Positions 9,405 to 17,592 of a stretch of 64,000 nt of DNA are shown piece by piece. The notes under the pieces are model-generated. The model saw only the letters and a program-made list of their open reading frames with translations. It did not search any database and had not been told where the DNA came from. Both the position numbers and the translations under genes were made by a program. Where the stretch lies: positions 62,001 through 126,000 of the forward strand of contig NZ_CP022418.1 in NCBI RefSeq assembly GCF_002222635.1, written 5' to 3'. Positions within the stretch are counted from its first letter, which is position 1. The number at the start of each line of letters is the position of its first letter. The stretch is from Pseudosulfitobacter pseudonitzschiae. GTDB lineage: Bacteria; Pseudomonadota; Alphaproteobacteria; Rhodobacterales; Rhodobacteraceae.

Positions 9405-10646
9405 ATGCCGTTCGAACTGCTCAGATACGGGTTGAGAAAGGGCCACAAGCCCTACCGGGACATTCCCGCCACGCCGGATCTGAAGCCGCATTACGATGTC
9501 GTCATCATCGGCGGCGGCGGTCATGGGCTGGCGGCGGCCTATTACCTGTCGAACAAGCATGGCATCCGCTCGGTCGCGGTGTTGGAAAAGGGCTACCTCG
9601 CCGGAGGAAACACCGCGCGCAACACCACGACGGTGCGCTCCAACTACCTCACCGCCGAGTCGATCCGCTTCTACAAGGAGGGGGTGACGCTCTTCGAGGA
9701 AATGAGCCACGAGCTCGGCTTCAACATCATGTTTTCGCAGCGCGGGCAGCTCACGCTGGCCCATTCCGACGCGACTATGCGAAGCTTTCATCTGCGGGCC
9801 GAGATGGGCAAGCTGGCTGGCACCCGGATCGAGGTAGTGGACCAGCAGATTGTCCGCGAGCTCTGCCCGCATCTGAACATGGACGAGGGCGGCCAGCACG
9901 AGGTGATGGGAGGGCTCTGGCACGCCGATGGAGGTACCGCGCGGCATGACGCCGTGGCCTGGGGGTATGCCAAGCGGGCGGCCGAGAAGGGAGTGGAGAT
10001 CCACCAGCGCACCACGGTCACCGGCATCCACGCCAAGGGTGGCAAGGTGACGGAGGTGGTGACCGACCGGGGGACGATCCGCGCGGGCCAGGTGATTCAG
10101 GCCGCCGGCGGGCTGAATGGCCAGATCGCGGCGCTGGCGGGCATCGACCTGCCGATCCGCTGCTTTCCGCTTCAGGCGATGGTGACGCAGCCGCTCAAGC
10201 CGTTTCTCGACATCCTGACCTCATCGGCCAACCTGCACACCTATCTTGTGCAGTCCTCGCGCGGCGAAATCGTGATCGGCGGCGGCTCGGACCCCTACCA
10301 GCTTGCCTCCACCCGCTCGACCTTCGACCAGAAGGAGCACCTCGCCCATGGCGCGCTGCGCCTATTTCCGTTCCTGCACAACGTCAAACTGCTGCGTCAA
10401 TGGGCGGGCATCACAGACATGACGCCCGATTACAGCCCGATCATGGGGGCCTCGCCGCTCACGAACTACTGGCTCGACACCGGCTGGGGCACCTGGGGAT
10501 TCAAGGCGACGCCGGTGGCCGGGAAATACCTCGCCGAGTGCGTAGCCACCGGGCGGACGCCTGACATTCTAAAGCCCTTTGCTCTGGAGCGGTTCGAGAA
10601 CTTCGCTCTGCTCAACGAAATGGGCGCAACGGCGGCGAGCCATTGA
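9405..10646 (+). CDS. soxB: Sarcosine oxidase subunit beta
   Basis: The 413-residue beta subunit of heterotetrameric sarcosine oxidase, which oxidises sarcosine to glycine and passes the methyl carbon to tetrahydrofolate. The FAD-binding motif VVIIGGGGHGLAAAYYL lies near residues 31-47, and GGTARHDAVAWG (about 180) carries the histidine region that holds the covalent FMN in known enzymes. The length matches the family (about 405-420). An AGGAG ribosome site precedes the ATG. It starts a tight soxB-D-A-G operon, with soxD only ten bases downstream. Confidence 0.97.
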   Translation: MPFELLRYGLRKGHKPYRDIPATPDLKPHYDVVIIGGGGHGLAAAYYLSNKHGIRSVAVLEKGYLAGGNTARNTTTVRSNYLTAESIRFYKEGVTLFEEMSHELGFNIMFSQRGQLTLAHSDATMRSFHLRAEMGKLAGTRIEVVDQQIVRELCPHLNMDEGGQHEVMGGLWHADGGTARHDAVAWGYAKRAAEKGVEIHQRTTVTGIHAKGGKVTEVVTDRGTIRAGQVIQAAGGLNGQIAALAGIDLPIRCFPLQAMVTQPLKPFLDILTSSANLHTYLVQSSRGEIVIGGGSDPYQLASTRSTFDQKEHLAHGALRLFPFLHNVKLLRQWAGITDMTPDYSPIMGASPLTNYWLDTGWGTWGFKATPVAGKYLAECVATGRTPDILKPFALERFENFALLNEMGATAASH

Positions 10647-10656
10647 GGAGAGGCAC

Positions 10657-10917
10657 ATGAAACAACTGACCTGCCCGTTAAACGGGCTGCGCGACATCTC
10701 GGAGTTCCAGTACCTTGGGCCGAAGCGCTGCACCGATTCTGAAAATGCCGAGACTGTGGTACGCCACGTCTTCTTTCACGAAAACTCGATTGGCCCGATG
10801 GTCGAATGGTGGCGTCACCGGCCCACCAACACGGTGTTCCTCGCCGAGCGCCATACCGAGACAGATCAAATCATCCGCACATGGCTCCCCGAGGGGCTGG
10901 AGGACACCCATGCCTGA
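10657..10917 (+). CDS. soxD: Sarcosine oxidase subunit delta, zinc site altered
   Basis: The 86-residue delta subunit of sarcosine oxidase, with a GGAG ribosome site before the ATG at 10657. Known SoxD proteins bind zinc through Cys6, Cys9 and two histidines near 59 and 63, within an N-terminal CPYCG-like motif. Here the start reads TCPLNGLR: Cys6 is present, but the second cysteine is replaced (Asn9). The histidines visible are at 37, 41, 54 and 66. The zinc site therefore looks degenerate, or uses another residue such as Cys25. Its stop overlaps soxA by eight bases, so the two are coupled. Confidence 0.92.
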   Translation: MKQLTCPLNGLRDISEFQYLGPKRCTDSENAETVVRHVFFHENSIGPMVEWWRHRPTNTVFLAERHTETDQIIRTWLPEGLEDTHA

Positions 10918-13771
10918 GCAAACCCGCCTTCCCGCCCCCTGGGGCACGAGGGTCGACCGCACTACGCCGATCGCCTTCAGCTTCGACGGCACGGCATTGT
11001 CCGGCCTGCGCGGCGATACCGTCGCCAGCGCCATGCTGGCACATGGGCGCTGGGTGCTGTCGCGCTCGTTCAAGTATCACCGCCCGCGAGGACCTCTGAC
11101 GATGTGCGGGCAGGATAGCAACACTCTCGTGCAGATCGGCAGCGAGCCGAACGTCCGCGCTGATCGCCGCGTGCTGAGCGAGGGCCTAAAGGTCACCGCG
11201 CAGAACACCTCGCACAGTGCCGAACTTGATCGGGGCAGCCTTCTGGACCGGTTAGGGCGTTTTCTGCCGGTCGGGTTTTACTACCGCACATTCTTCGGGC
11301 CGACCCGAAACAGCTGGTTGAAGCTCTGGGAGCCGGTCATCCGCAAGTCGGCGGGCCTCGGCGTGGTCGATACCATGCAGGGGCACGGGCACTATCGTAA
11401 GAAGAATCTCCAGTGCGACGTGCTGGTGGTTGGCGCCGGGCTAGCGGGCTGTGCGGCAGCGCGGGTTGCGGCTGACGCCGGTGCAGGAGTGATCGTCGTA
11501 GATGCCGAGCCCGAAACGGGCGGCGCGTTGACATATGGCCGAGGGCAGGAAGGCCGGCTGGCCGCGACGAGGGCGGCGTTGGACCACCCATCGATCCGAG
11601 TGCTGACCGGGGCCACCTGCAACGGTTGGTATGCCGACAACTTCCTGCCGGTGATACAGGGCGACATGCTCTACCGCGTTCGCGCGGGCCAAATCGTAGT
11701 GGCCAGTGGCACGCAGGAGCAGCCGCTGGTGTTTCGTAACAACGACCTGCCGGGCATTGTCACCTCCGCTGCGACCCAACGGCTGATGCGGCTTTATGCC
11801 GTGAAGCCGGGCGCGCGAGCAGTTGTCTTTGCCGGAACGCCGCACGGGATCGACGCCGCGCATGACCTGCTTGATGCTGGGGTGGAGTTGGCCGCCTTGC
11901 TGCTGCCTGCCGGCAACGACGGGCTGGCTGACCGCGCCGCGCCGCTGGCTGCGCGCGGCGTGCGGGTGATCAGGGCTGCACGGATCGTGGCGGGTCAGGG
12001 GACGCGGGGCAACCACCGCCTGCGTGCGCTGGAGATCGAAATGCCGGAGGGCCGCGAGTCGCTGGCCTGCGATGTCGCCGCGATCGACGCGGGCGCGACC
12101 CCCGGCTATCAGCTTCCGCTCCACGCTGGAGCGAAGCTGAGCTTTGACGATGCGCGGCAGGCCTTCACCCTGTCAGGCTATCCCGAGGCCATGCATCTCG
12201 CCGGGGGTGTCGCCGGAGTGTTCACGCCAGACGCAGTGCGCCTGAGTGGCGCGCGGGCCGGGGCGGCGGCGGCCCGCGCGCTGGGTCATGAGGCCTCGAT
12301 GCCCGACGCGCTGGAAGACCCAGAGGCCGCGTTGCACCGCACCTACCCGGTGCCTGCACCGGACAAGGCTGGGCGCGATTTTGTCGATCTCGACGAGGAT
12401 CTCCAGGTCAAGGACATCGTCAACGCTGTGGCCGATGGCTACAGCGAGCTGGAACTGGTGAAGCGTTACTCCACCGTCGGCATGGGCCCCTCGCAGGGTC
12501 GCCACTCTGCGCTTCAGACTGCGAGGATCGTGGCCGGGGAGACCGGGCGCAGCGTGGGGCAGATCGGCGTGACCACGGCTCGACCACCATTCGGCCCGGA
12601 GAAGCTGGGCGTACTGGCTGGGCCGTCGCGCACACCCGAGCGCCTGACTGCGCTGGACGCGGCGCACCGGGCGGAAAGCGCGAAGATGACACCGGTCGGC
12701 GCCTGGTGGCGACCGCTCTACTACGGCGCCGGGGACATGCAGGAAACCATTGCCCGTGAGGTGCGCAGCGTACGCGAAGACGTCGCCATGCTCGATGTGT
12801 CGACGCTGGGCAAGCTCGCCGTGCGCGGGCCCGACGCCGCCGCCTTCCTCGACCGGATCTACACCATGGCGCACGCGAAGCAACCCGTGGGGCGGGTGCG
12901 CTACTGCCTGATGCTCAACGAGATGGGCTCGGTGGTGGATGACGGTGTGGCCTACCGGCGCGCGGATGACGACTTTTACGTCACCGCTACCACCGGCGCG
13001 GTCGACCGGGTTTTTTCGGACATGTCGTGGTGGAAAACCCAGTGGCGCATGGAAGTCGACATCCAGAATGTCACTGCCGCCTTCTCGGGTATCAACGTCA
13101 CCGGCCCGCGTGCCCGCGAGGTATTGCAGCGGCTTGAGGGCGACGTGGCGCTGGATCAGGAGTCGTTCGGCTTTCTCGAAGGTCGTGAGGGAGTAATCGC
13201 AGGCTGCCCGGTGCGGGTCATGCGGATCGGCTTCACGGGTGAACTAAGCTACGAGCTGCACACGCCCTCCAGCTATGCCCCGGCACTCTGGGAGGCCTTG
13301 CGTGCCGCAGGTGTCGCGCCTTACGGGCTGGAAGCCTCGCGGGTGCTAAGACTGGAAAAAGGGCACATCATCATCGGTCAGGACACAGATGCTTTGAGCA
13401 CGCCGGACGAGCTCGACATGGACTGGGCGCTGTCGAAGAAGAAACCATACTACCTTGGCAAGCCGGCGGTGGAATACCGCCGAAGCAAAGGCATGAATCG
13501 AAAACTCTGCCGCTTCGAAACGCCGCTCGCCCTGTTTGGGGAGATCGGGGAATCGTGCCTTGTCATGAAGGACGGAAAGGCCGTGGGGCATGTGACCTCG
13601 GTTCTGCCGTCAGGCACCGTGGAAAGTCTGATCGGCCTCGCCTATGCGGCGCCTGAAGACGTGGTGGCAGGCGGCGAGATAACGATCCGCGGCAGAAGTG
13701 GGCGGCTGGTCAGCGTCAGCCTGGCTGGTCATGCCTTCTACGACCCCGAAAACACACGTCAGGATGGATAA
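10910..13771 (+). CDS. soxA: Sarcosine oxidase subunit alpha
   Basis: The 953-residue alpha subunit of sarcosine oxidase. In order it shows an N-terminal ferredoxin-like domain with FKYHRPRGPLTMCGQDSN (about 48-65), an NAD-binding Rossmann motif VVGAGLAGCAAAR near 165, a pyridine nucleotide-disulfide oxidoreductase core with VASGTQEQPL, and a GcvT-like tetrahydrofolate-binding C-terminal half beginning near 590. That last domain receives the methylene group from sarcosine. The ATG at 10910 lies inside the soxD end and agrees with the family start; the open frame reaches further upstream, but only in the shadow of soxD. The length is normal (about 950-1000). Confidence 0.97.
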   Translation: MPEQTRLPAPWGTRVDRTTPIAFSFDGTALSGLRGDTVASAMLAHGRWVLSRSFKYHRPRGPLTMCGQDSNTLVQIGSEPNVRADRRVLSEGLKVTAQNTSHSAELDRGSLLDRLGRFLPVGFYYRTFFGPTRNSWLKLWEPVIRKSAGLGVVDTMQGHGHYRKKNLQCDVLVVGAGLAGCAAARVAADAGAGVIVVDAEPETGGALTYGRGQEGRLAATRAALDHPSIRVLTGATCNGWYADNFLPVIQGDMLYRVRAGQIVVASGTQEQPLVFRNNDLPGIVTSAATQRLMRLYAVKPGARAVVFAGTPHGIDAAHDLLDAGVELAALLLPAGNDGLADRAAPLAARGVRVIRAARIVAGQGTRGNHRLRALEIEMPEGRESLACDVAAIDAGATPGYQLPLHAGAKLSFDDARQAFTLSGYPEAMHLAGGVAGVFTPDAVRLSGARAGAAAARALGHEASMPDALEDPEAALHRTYPVPAPDKAGRDFVDLDEDLQVKDIVNAVADGYSELELVKRYSTVGMGPSQGRHSALQTARIVAGETGRSVGQIGVTTARPPFGPEKLGVLAGPSRTPERLTALDAAHRAESAKMTPVGAWWRPLYYGAGDMQETIAREVRSVREDVAMLDVSTLGKLAVRGPDAAAFLDRIYTMAHAKQPVGRVRYCLMLNEMGSVVDDGVAYRRADDDFYVTATTGAVDRVFSDMSWWKTQWRMEVDIQNVTAAFSGINVTGPRAREVLQRLEGDVALDQESFGFLEGREGVIAGCPVRVMRIGFTGELSYELHTPSSYAPALWEALRAAGVAPYGLEASRVLRLEKGHIIIGQDTDALSTPDELDMDWALSKKKPYYLGKPAVEYRRSKGMNRKLCRFETPLALFGEIGESCLVMKDGKAVGHVTSVLPSGTVESLIGLAYAAPEDVVAGGEITIRGRSGRLVSVSLAGHAFYDPENTRQDG

Positions 13772-13772
13772 G

Positions 13773-14354
13773 ATGAGCTTTGCCCCCGATCCCGCTCTGC
13801 GCCGCTTTCCTTCTGCACCGGCAGTCTCAGCCAATCTGCAAGGCGCAAGACGCATCACCGACCTCACCCACCGCTCCCGGATGGGCCTTCGCGGGCGAGG
13901 TACGTCGGCATGGTGCGCGGCGCACGGCCTACCCTTTCCCGAGTCAATCAATAGTGTCGTCCGGCACGACGGGCTACGTATCGCACGGCTAGGTTCGCTT
14001 GAACTGCTCGTGCTCTTCGAGAGCGATAAGGCGCTGCCCGCCGGATTTGCCGAATTGCCTGCCGGGGTCTATTCGGGCTACCGCGAAGAAAGTTGGGCCT
14101 GGTTCCGGTTCGAGGGGGCGGGCGCACTCGACGTGCTGTCGAGCTGCACCTCTACCGACCTGATGCCGAGCGGGGTGCTACCGGGCGAGCGAGTTGTACA
14201 GACGCGGTTCGCCGGGCTGGATGCGGTGATCATTCTGACCGGCGAGGGGGACGGCGTGGTTGCAGATGTCTTTGCCGACATTGCGTCACATGGCTACCTG
14301 CTGCGGGTCTTCGAGGAGTGCTGCCCGGAGTTCGGGCTGGTCAAGCCCGCCTGA
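13773..14354 (+). CDS. soxG: Sarcosine oxidase subunit gamma
   Basis: About 193 residues, the gamma subunit of sarcosine oxidase, related to the GcvT/YgfZ fold. The C-terminal segment TSCTSTDLMPSGVLPGERVVQTRFAG (in pieces) and the final FAD-binding-like stretch match the family. I prefer the ATG at 13773, with AGGA 8 bases upstream; an in-frame ATG at 13764 overlaps the soxA stop and has no clear site. The stop codon lies in a palindrome. It closes the soxBDAG operon. Folate enzymes that often follow (such as purU or folD) are absent here. Confidence 0.9.
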   Translation: MSFAPDPALRRFPSAPAVSANLQGARRITDLTHRSRMGLRGRGTSAWCAAHGLPFPESINSVVRHDGLRIARLGSLELLVLFESDKALPAGFAELPAGVYSGYREESWAWFRFEGAGALDVLSSCTSTDLMPSGVLPGERVVQTRFAGLDAVIILTGEGDGVVADVFADIASHGYLLRVFEECCPEFGLVKPA

Positions 14355-14369
14355 ATGGTGCCCATTCAG
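14351..14369 (+). terminator. Perfect hairpin over the soxG stop codon
   Basis: CTGAATGG and CCATTCAG form a perfect 8-bp stem with a three-base loop TGC, and the soxG stop TGA lies in the left arm. No run of T follows, so it is a possible message-end stabiliser or a weak terminator rather than a clear intrinsic terminator. Confidence 0.45.
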
Positions 14370-14590
14370 AACAGCAGGCTGATCCGCTCCACCACCGTTT
14401 GATACTGCAAAAAGTCCTGCGTCTCATGTGCAACCTGCGTCGCCGCCGCCGAGCGAGGCGTGGCCAAGCAGGCGGCGCACTAGCCGGTGGAGGGAAGCTC
14501 GATATCCATTCTAAGGATGGTGAGCTTGCCCTCCGCCAACTCGTGGTAGATTCCGGCTGAGTGCAGAATGACACCTAGACCTCTTGCATG
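14366..14590 (-). pseudogene. 3' remnant of a LysR-type regulator
   Basis: Read on the minus strand, this stretch gives GLGVILHSAGIYHELAEGKL, then LTILRMDIELPSTG, an in-frame TAG, and CAACLATPRSAAATQVAHE before a TGA at 14366. The order (a glycine-rich turn, a hydrophobic strand, a 'HELAEGKL' loop, then an aromatic strand and RP.SAA..V helix) is that of the C-terminal effector domain of LysR regulators such as those of the CysB/Nac group. There is no 5' half. It is a broken leftover with an internal amber codon; the family call is by eye. Confidence 0.5.
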
Positions 14591-14740
14591 TTTCTCCCCA
14601 ACTTACCCACACCTCACTAACAAACGTATTTCTCAGGCGGTGGTCTGCCGCCACCGATTGATCCTTTCCGTATGTTAGTGCATGGTCGGTTTGCACCGCT
14701 CTCAACTTTGGACCGCCGGAAGTTGGAGTTTTCGGCTCTT

Positions 14741-14842
14741 TTACGATAACGGGCTGGTGACGCTATCGGGATAATGCATGGCAATCGGAACGTTGTATCC
14801 GATAGCACTGTGGGGTCTTTCTTCGTTGTAGAATTGAACATC
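14741..14842 (-). pseudogene. IS3-family transposase OrfB, C-terminal remnant
   Basis: On the minus strand the reading is DVQFYNEERPHSAIGYNVPI and on to a TAA at 14741. FYNEERPHSAIG is the well-known end of IS3-family OrfB integrases, after the last catalytic glutamate. Only about 33 codons are left. The 5' part is missing, and the sequence to its right (to about 15065) shows no gene I recognise. Confidence 0.7.
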
Positions 14843-15069
14843 AGAACACCCACGTTATCGACCGGCGTGAAGTTCTTTATCGATGGCACCCTTGATTTGG
14901 TCGTTCGGTTTATGTCCATGAGGTGATCGACAAGCCCGGCGATTCAGTGTTTCGATGCAGTCGCAATGGCAGCCGATCGGACCGGTCTTTGGAAGTCCCT
15001 GTATGGATGTTTGAGCGGACCGCATGTGCCGCCTGGTCGATGGCACGGGAATTTGGGATCAGCCGAGAC

Positions 15070-15200
15070 TGAAGTGGTCCCAGAAAACAGAGCAGTCAGC
15101 TAAGGTGTATCCTAAACCTTTGACGGGATACGAGAATGGCAAAGCGCCGGAGTTTTGCAGATCAGTTTAAGGCCAAGGTGGCGTTAGAAGCGCTCCGCGT
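15070..15200 (+). pseudogene. IS3-family left end and OrfA start, truncated
   Basis: TGAAGTGGTCCCAGAAAA at about 15070 looks like an IS3-type terminal repeat. From the ATG at 15136 the reading MAKRRSFADQFKAKVALEAL is the start of an IS3 OrfA helix-turn-helix protein. The similarity stops after about 21 codons, where unrelated sequence begins just upstream of the esterase gene. It points the opposite way from the OrfB remnant at 14741, so the two cannot be one simply truncated copy. Confidence 0.65.
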
Positions 15201-15291
15201 TCGTAGACTTGTGCGCATCTGGTCCGCAGTACATATATGCAATTGTTAGCCTTAACAGCTTAAAGTCTACAATCGGGACAGGGAGTTCGCC

Positions 15292-16263
15292 ATGCTTGCG
15301 GGAAAATCGAAACTGATTGCGGTCGCCGCAATAGTTCTTGTTGGCGGCGCGGGGTACGGGGTCTGGGACCGATACGGAGCTGCTTCCGGTTTTGGCGGTG
15401 GCGTTAACAAGAGCGAAGATGCCGCGCTTCAAACCATGATTGTCGACGTGCTGCCGAAATTCCGGCAATTCGAATACACGGATGCCGAAACCGGGCTGAC
15501 AGTTCCCTATAACCTGTTTGTGCCTGACAGCCATGACGGGGCGAAACCATTGCCGCTGGTCTATTTCATTGCCGATTCCAGTGTGTCTGGCCAGGATGTG
15601 ACGGCGCCCCTGTCGCAGGGATACGGCGGGCTGATCTGGGCGACTGACGCGGATCAGGAGAAACACCCAAGTATGGTGCTTGTGCCGGAATTCCCCGAAG
15701 TTATTCTCGATGATCACGGCAGCTATTCAATGACGGATTATGTCGAACTGGCCGCCCGGCTGGTTGAAACCGTCGCACACGAGCAAGGGGCGGATATGGA
15801 CCGGCTTTATGCCACTGGTCAGTCGATGGGTGGCATGACGCTGTTGTATCTCAGCGCGAAATATCCCGATCTGTTCGCTGCGCAAATGTTTGTGTCAAGC
15901 CAATGGGACATCACCACGCTGGCCGGGTTGGGGGATGCAACGTTCTTTTATGTTGTGGCTGCGGGCGATGCAAAAGCGTCAGCTGGACAACAAGAGCTGT
16001 ATGACCTGCTGACCATCAACGGGGCCGATATTTCGCGGGCGACTGACTGGGATGCAAACTGGGACGATGCCACGATGAACGCCGCAGTCGATGCTCTGCT
16101 GGACGAAGGCAACCGGATTAACTTTGCCATGTTCGCCGAAGGCACCGTGATGCCCGAAGGGGTGGCCACACCGCAAGGCAGCGGAGAGCATATGTATTCC
16201 TTCGATCCCGCCTATAGTATTTCGGCCATTCGCGACTGGCTGTTTGCCCAGTCGAAATCATAA
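15292..16263 (+). CDS. Exported alpha/beta hydrolase, PHB-depolymerase/esterase-like
   Basis: A 323-residue protein with an N-terminal signal or anchor (residues 7-24) and an alpha/beta hydrolase domain. The nucleophile is Ser178 in GQSMGG; a late SGEHMYSFD supplies a plausible catalytic histidine. The layout (VPYNLFVPDS, then YFIADSSVSG, then the GxSxG) resembles the 'predicted peptidase'/poly(3-hydroxybutyrate) depolymerase-like esterases, so it probably cleaves an ester or peptide in the periplasm. The ATG has GGGAG 6 bases upstream. It stands alone, convergent with the AraC gene (5-base gap) and just right of IS3 debris. The substrate is unknown. Confidence 0.8.
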   Translation: MLAGKSKLIAVAAIVLVGGAGYGVWDRYGAASGFGGGVNKSEDAALQTMIVDVLPKFRQFEYTDAETGLTVPYNLFVPDSHDGAKPLPLVYFIADSSVSGQDVTAPLSQGYGGLIWATDADQEKHPSMVLVPEFPEVILDDHGSYSMTDYVELAARLVETVAHEQGADMDRLYATGQSMGGMTLLYLSAKYPDLFAAQMFVSSQWDITTLAGLGDATFFYVVAAGDAKASAGQQELYDLLTINGADISRATDWDANWDDATMNAAVDALLDEGNRINFAMFAEGTVMPEGVATPQGSGEHMYSFDPAYSISAIRDWLFAQSKS

Positions 16264-16268
16264 GACAC

Positions 16269-17318
16269 TCAGGCCCGATCCTTGTTCAGATGAAACCGAT
16301 AGGCAGAGGGTGAAATGCCAAACCTTCTGCTGTAGGTTTTTGAGAAATGGGTGCCTGGCTGGAACCCGCAGGCCGTGGCCACCTCAGTCACGCTGAGATC
16401 GCTGTTCGAGAACAGTTGCCGCGCCCGGTCCAACCTGATGTTCCGATAGACCTGCATGGGTGATTCATTGAATATCAGTCGAAACTGACGCTCGATCTGG
16501 CGCCGGGAATAGCCGACATCGTCGGCCAGTTGTTCCAGTGTCCGCGGTTCTTCGATGCTCTTGTGCATTTCGCGGACCACATTGATGACGCGCGGGTTTC
16601 TTGAACTGATCGCCATCGCAAACGACGAACGCTGTTCGTCCGGTGGTTCCCCGCCGCCTGCGCGCAGGCACATTTCGGAAACCATGATCGCGAATTCCTT
16701 GCCATAATCGCGCTCGATCACCCACAGCATCATTTCGACCGCTGCCGCCCCGCCGCCACAGGTCAGCAGATCGCCATCGGTCTCGAACCGGCGGCTCGAG
16801 GGCGACAGGTCATGAAATGTTTCGGCAAAGCCCGGCTGGTTTTCCCAGTGCAGGGTGAATCGTCGCCGCCCCAGCAGACCGGCCTGCGCCAGCGTAACCG
16901 CCCCGGTACATATCCCGCCCAGTCCGCCGCCAAACCGCTGATGGCGCCGCAGGCGTGCCAATGTCTTGTCCGAGGCGCCCGCCGTCCCCAGATTGCCCGA
17001 GCATACCAGAAGATGCGAGTCCTGTGACAGGTCGTCGATGGACCCGCGCACCGCAATATCAACGCCGGAAGAGGATCTGACGGATTGGCCGTCTTCCGAA
17101 AGAATATCCCATTTGTACAAGGGCTTTTGCGACAACTGATTTGCAATACGCAAGGGTTCCAGCGCCGAGCTGAACGCAAGAAGCGTGAAGTTTGGCAACA
17201 GCAAGAAGCTGAACCGTTTTTCCGGTTTCGATTCAGCAACAGGGAAAAAGAGCGCACCAACCGGCACGAGGTTTTCACTGGAACTCTTGTTTGTCATCTG
17301 GCTGTCTGGCGTCATCAT
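16269..17318 (-). CDS. GlxA-family AraC-type transcriptional regulator
   Basis: A 349-residue regulator with an N-terminal DJ-1/PfpI (class I glutamine amidotransferase-like) sensor domain, about residues 35-200, and a C-terminal AraC pair of helix-turn-helix motifs, about 245-340 (LADDVGYSRRQIERQFR and VTEVATACGFQPGTHFSKTYSRRFG). This is the architecture of GlxA, GbdR, CdhR and SouR, which respond to glycine betaine, carnitine, sarcosine or arginine. It faces away from the TRAP/catabolic operon starting at 17593 with 274 bases between, so it is a likely activator of that operon, perhaps with the LysR gene at its far end. The ligand is unknown. Confidence 0.92.
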   Translation of the reverse strand: MMTPDSQMTNKSSSENLVPVGALFFPVAESKPEKRFSFLLLPNFTLLAFSSALEPLRIANQLSQKPLYKWDILSEDGQSVRSSSGVDIAVRGSIDDLSQDSHLLVCSGNLGTAGASDKTLARLRRHQRFGGGLGGICTGAVTLAQAGLLGRRRFTLHWENQPGFAETFHDLSPSSRRFETDGDLLTCGGGAAAVEMMLWVIERDYGKEFAIMVSEMCLRAGGGEPPDEQRSSFAMAISSRNPRVINVVREMHKSIEEPRTLEQLADDVGYSRRQIERQFRLIFNESPMQVYRNIRLDRARQLFSNSDLSVTEVATACGFQPGTHFSKTYSRRFGISPSAYRFHLNKDRA

Positions 17319-17592
17319 TGGTTTCCCGTTCCGGGCGCAGCTATATCAAGTTATGCGCCATCATCGCAATATTCGGGTGTGTATTGAAAGCCCTTGCGCA
17401 AAGCGCAGGTAACAACGGCCAGCGCTGAAATTTTGTTTCCGGCACAGGCACATCCGGGCGCATTAGGTAATGCTTATGCCGGGGCGATGAATATTCTCGT
17501 TTGCGCGACCTCCTCCCGCCATCAATGGTTGGCCGACAGGGCAGTACAATCTGCCCATTGCCACAAATCAAGGTTCAGGGGAGGACTTCAAG

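Noticed and set aside
14855-15046. Leftward 63-codon frame in the IS3 graveyard
   Set aside because: No motif, no ribosome site, and it lies among mobile-element debris; the few similar words (ETLNRRACRSPHG) do not match an IS3 protein.
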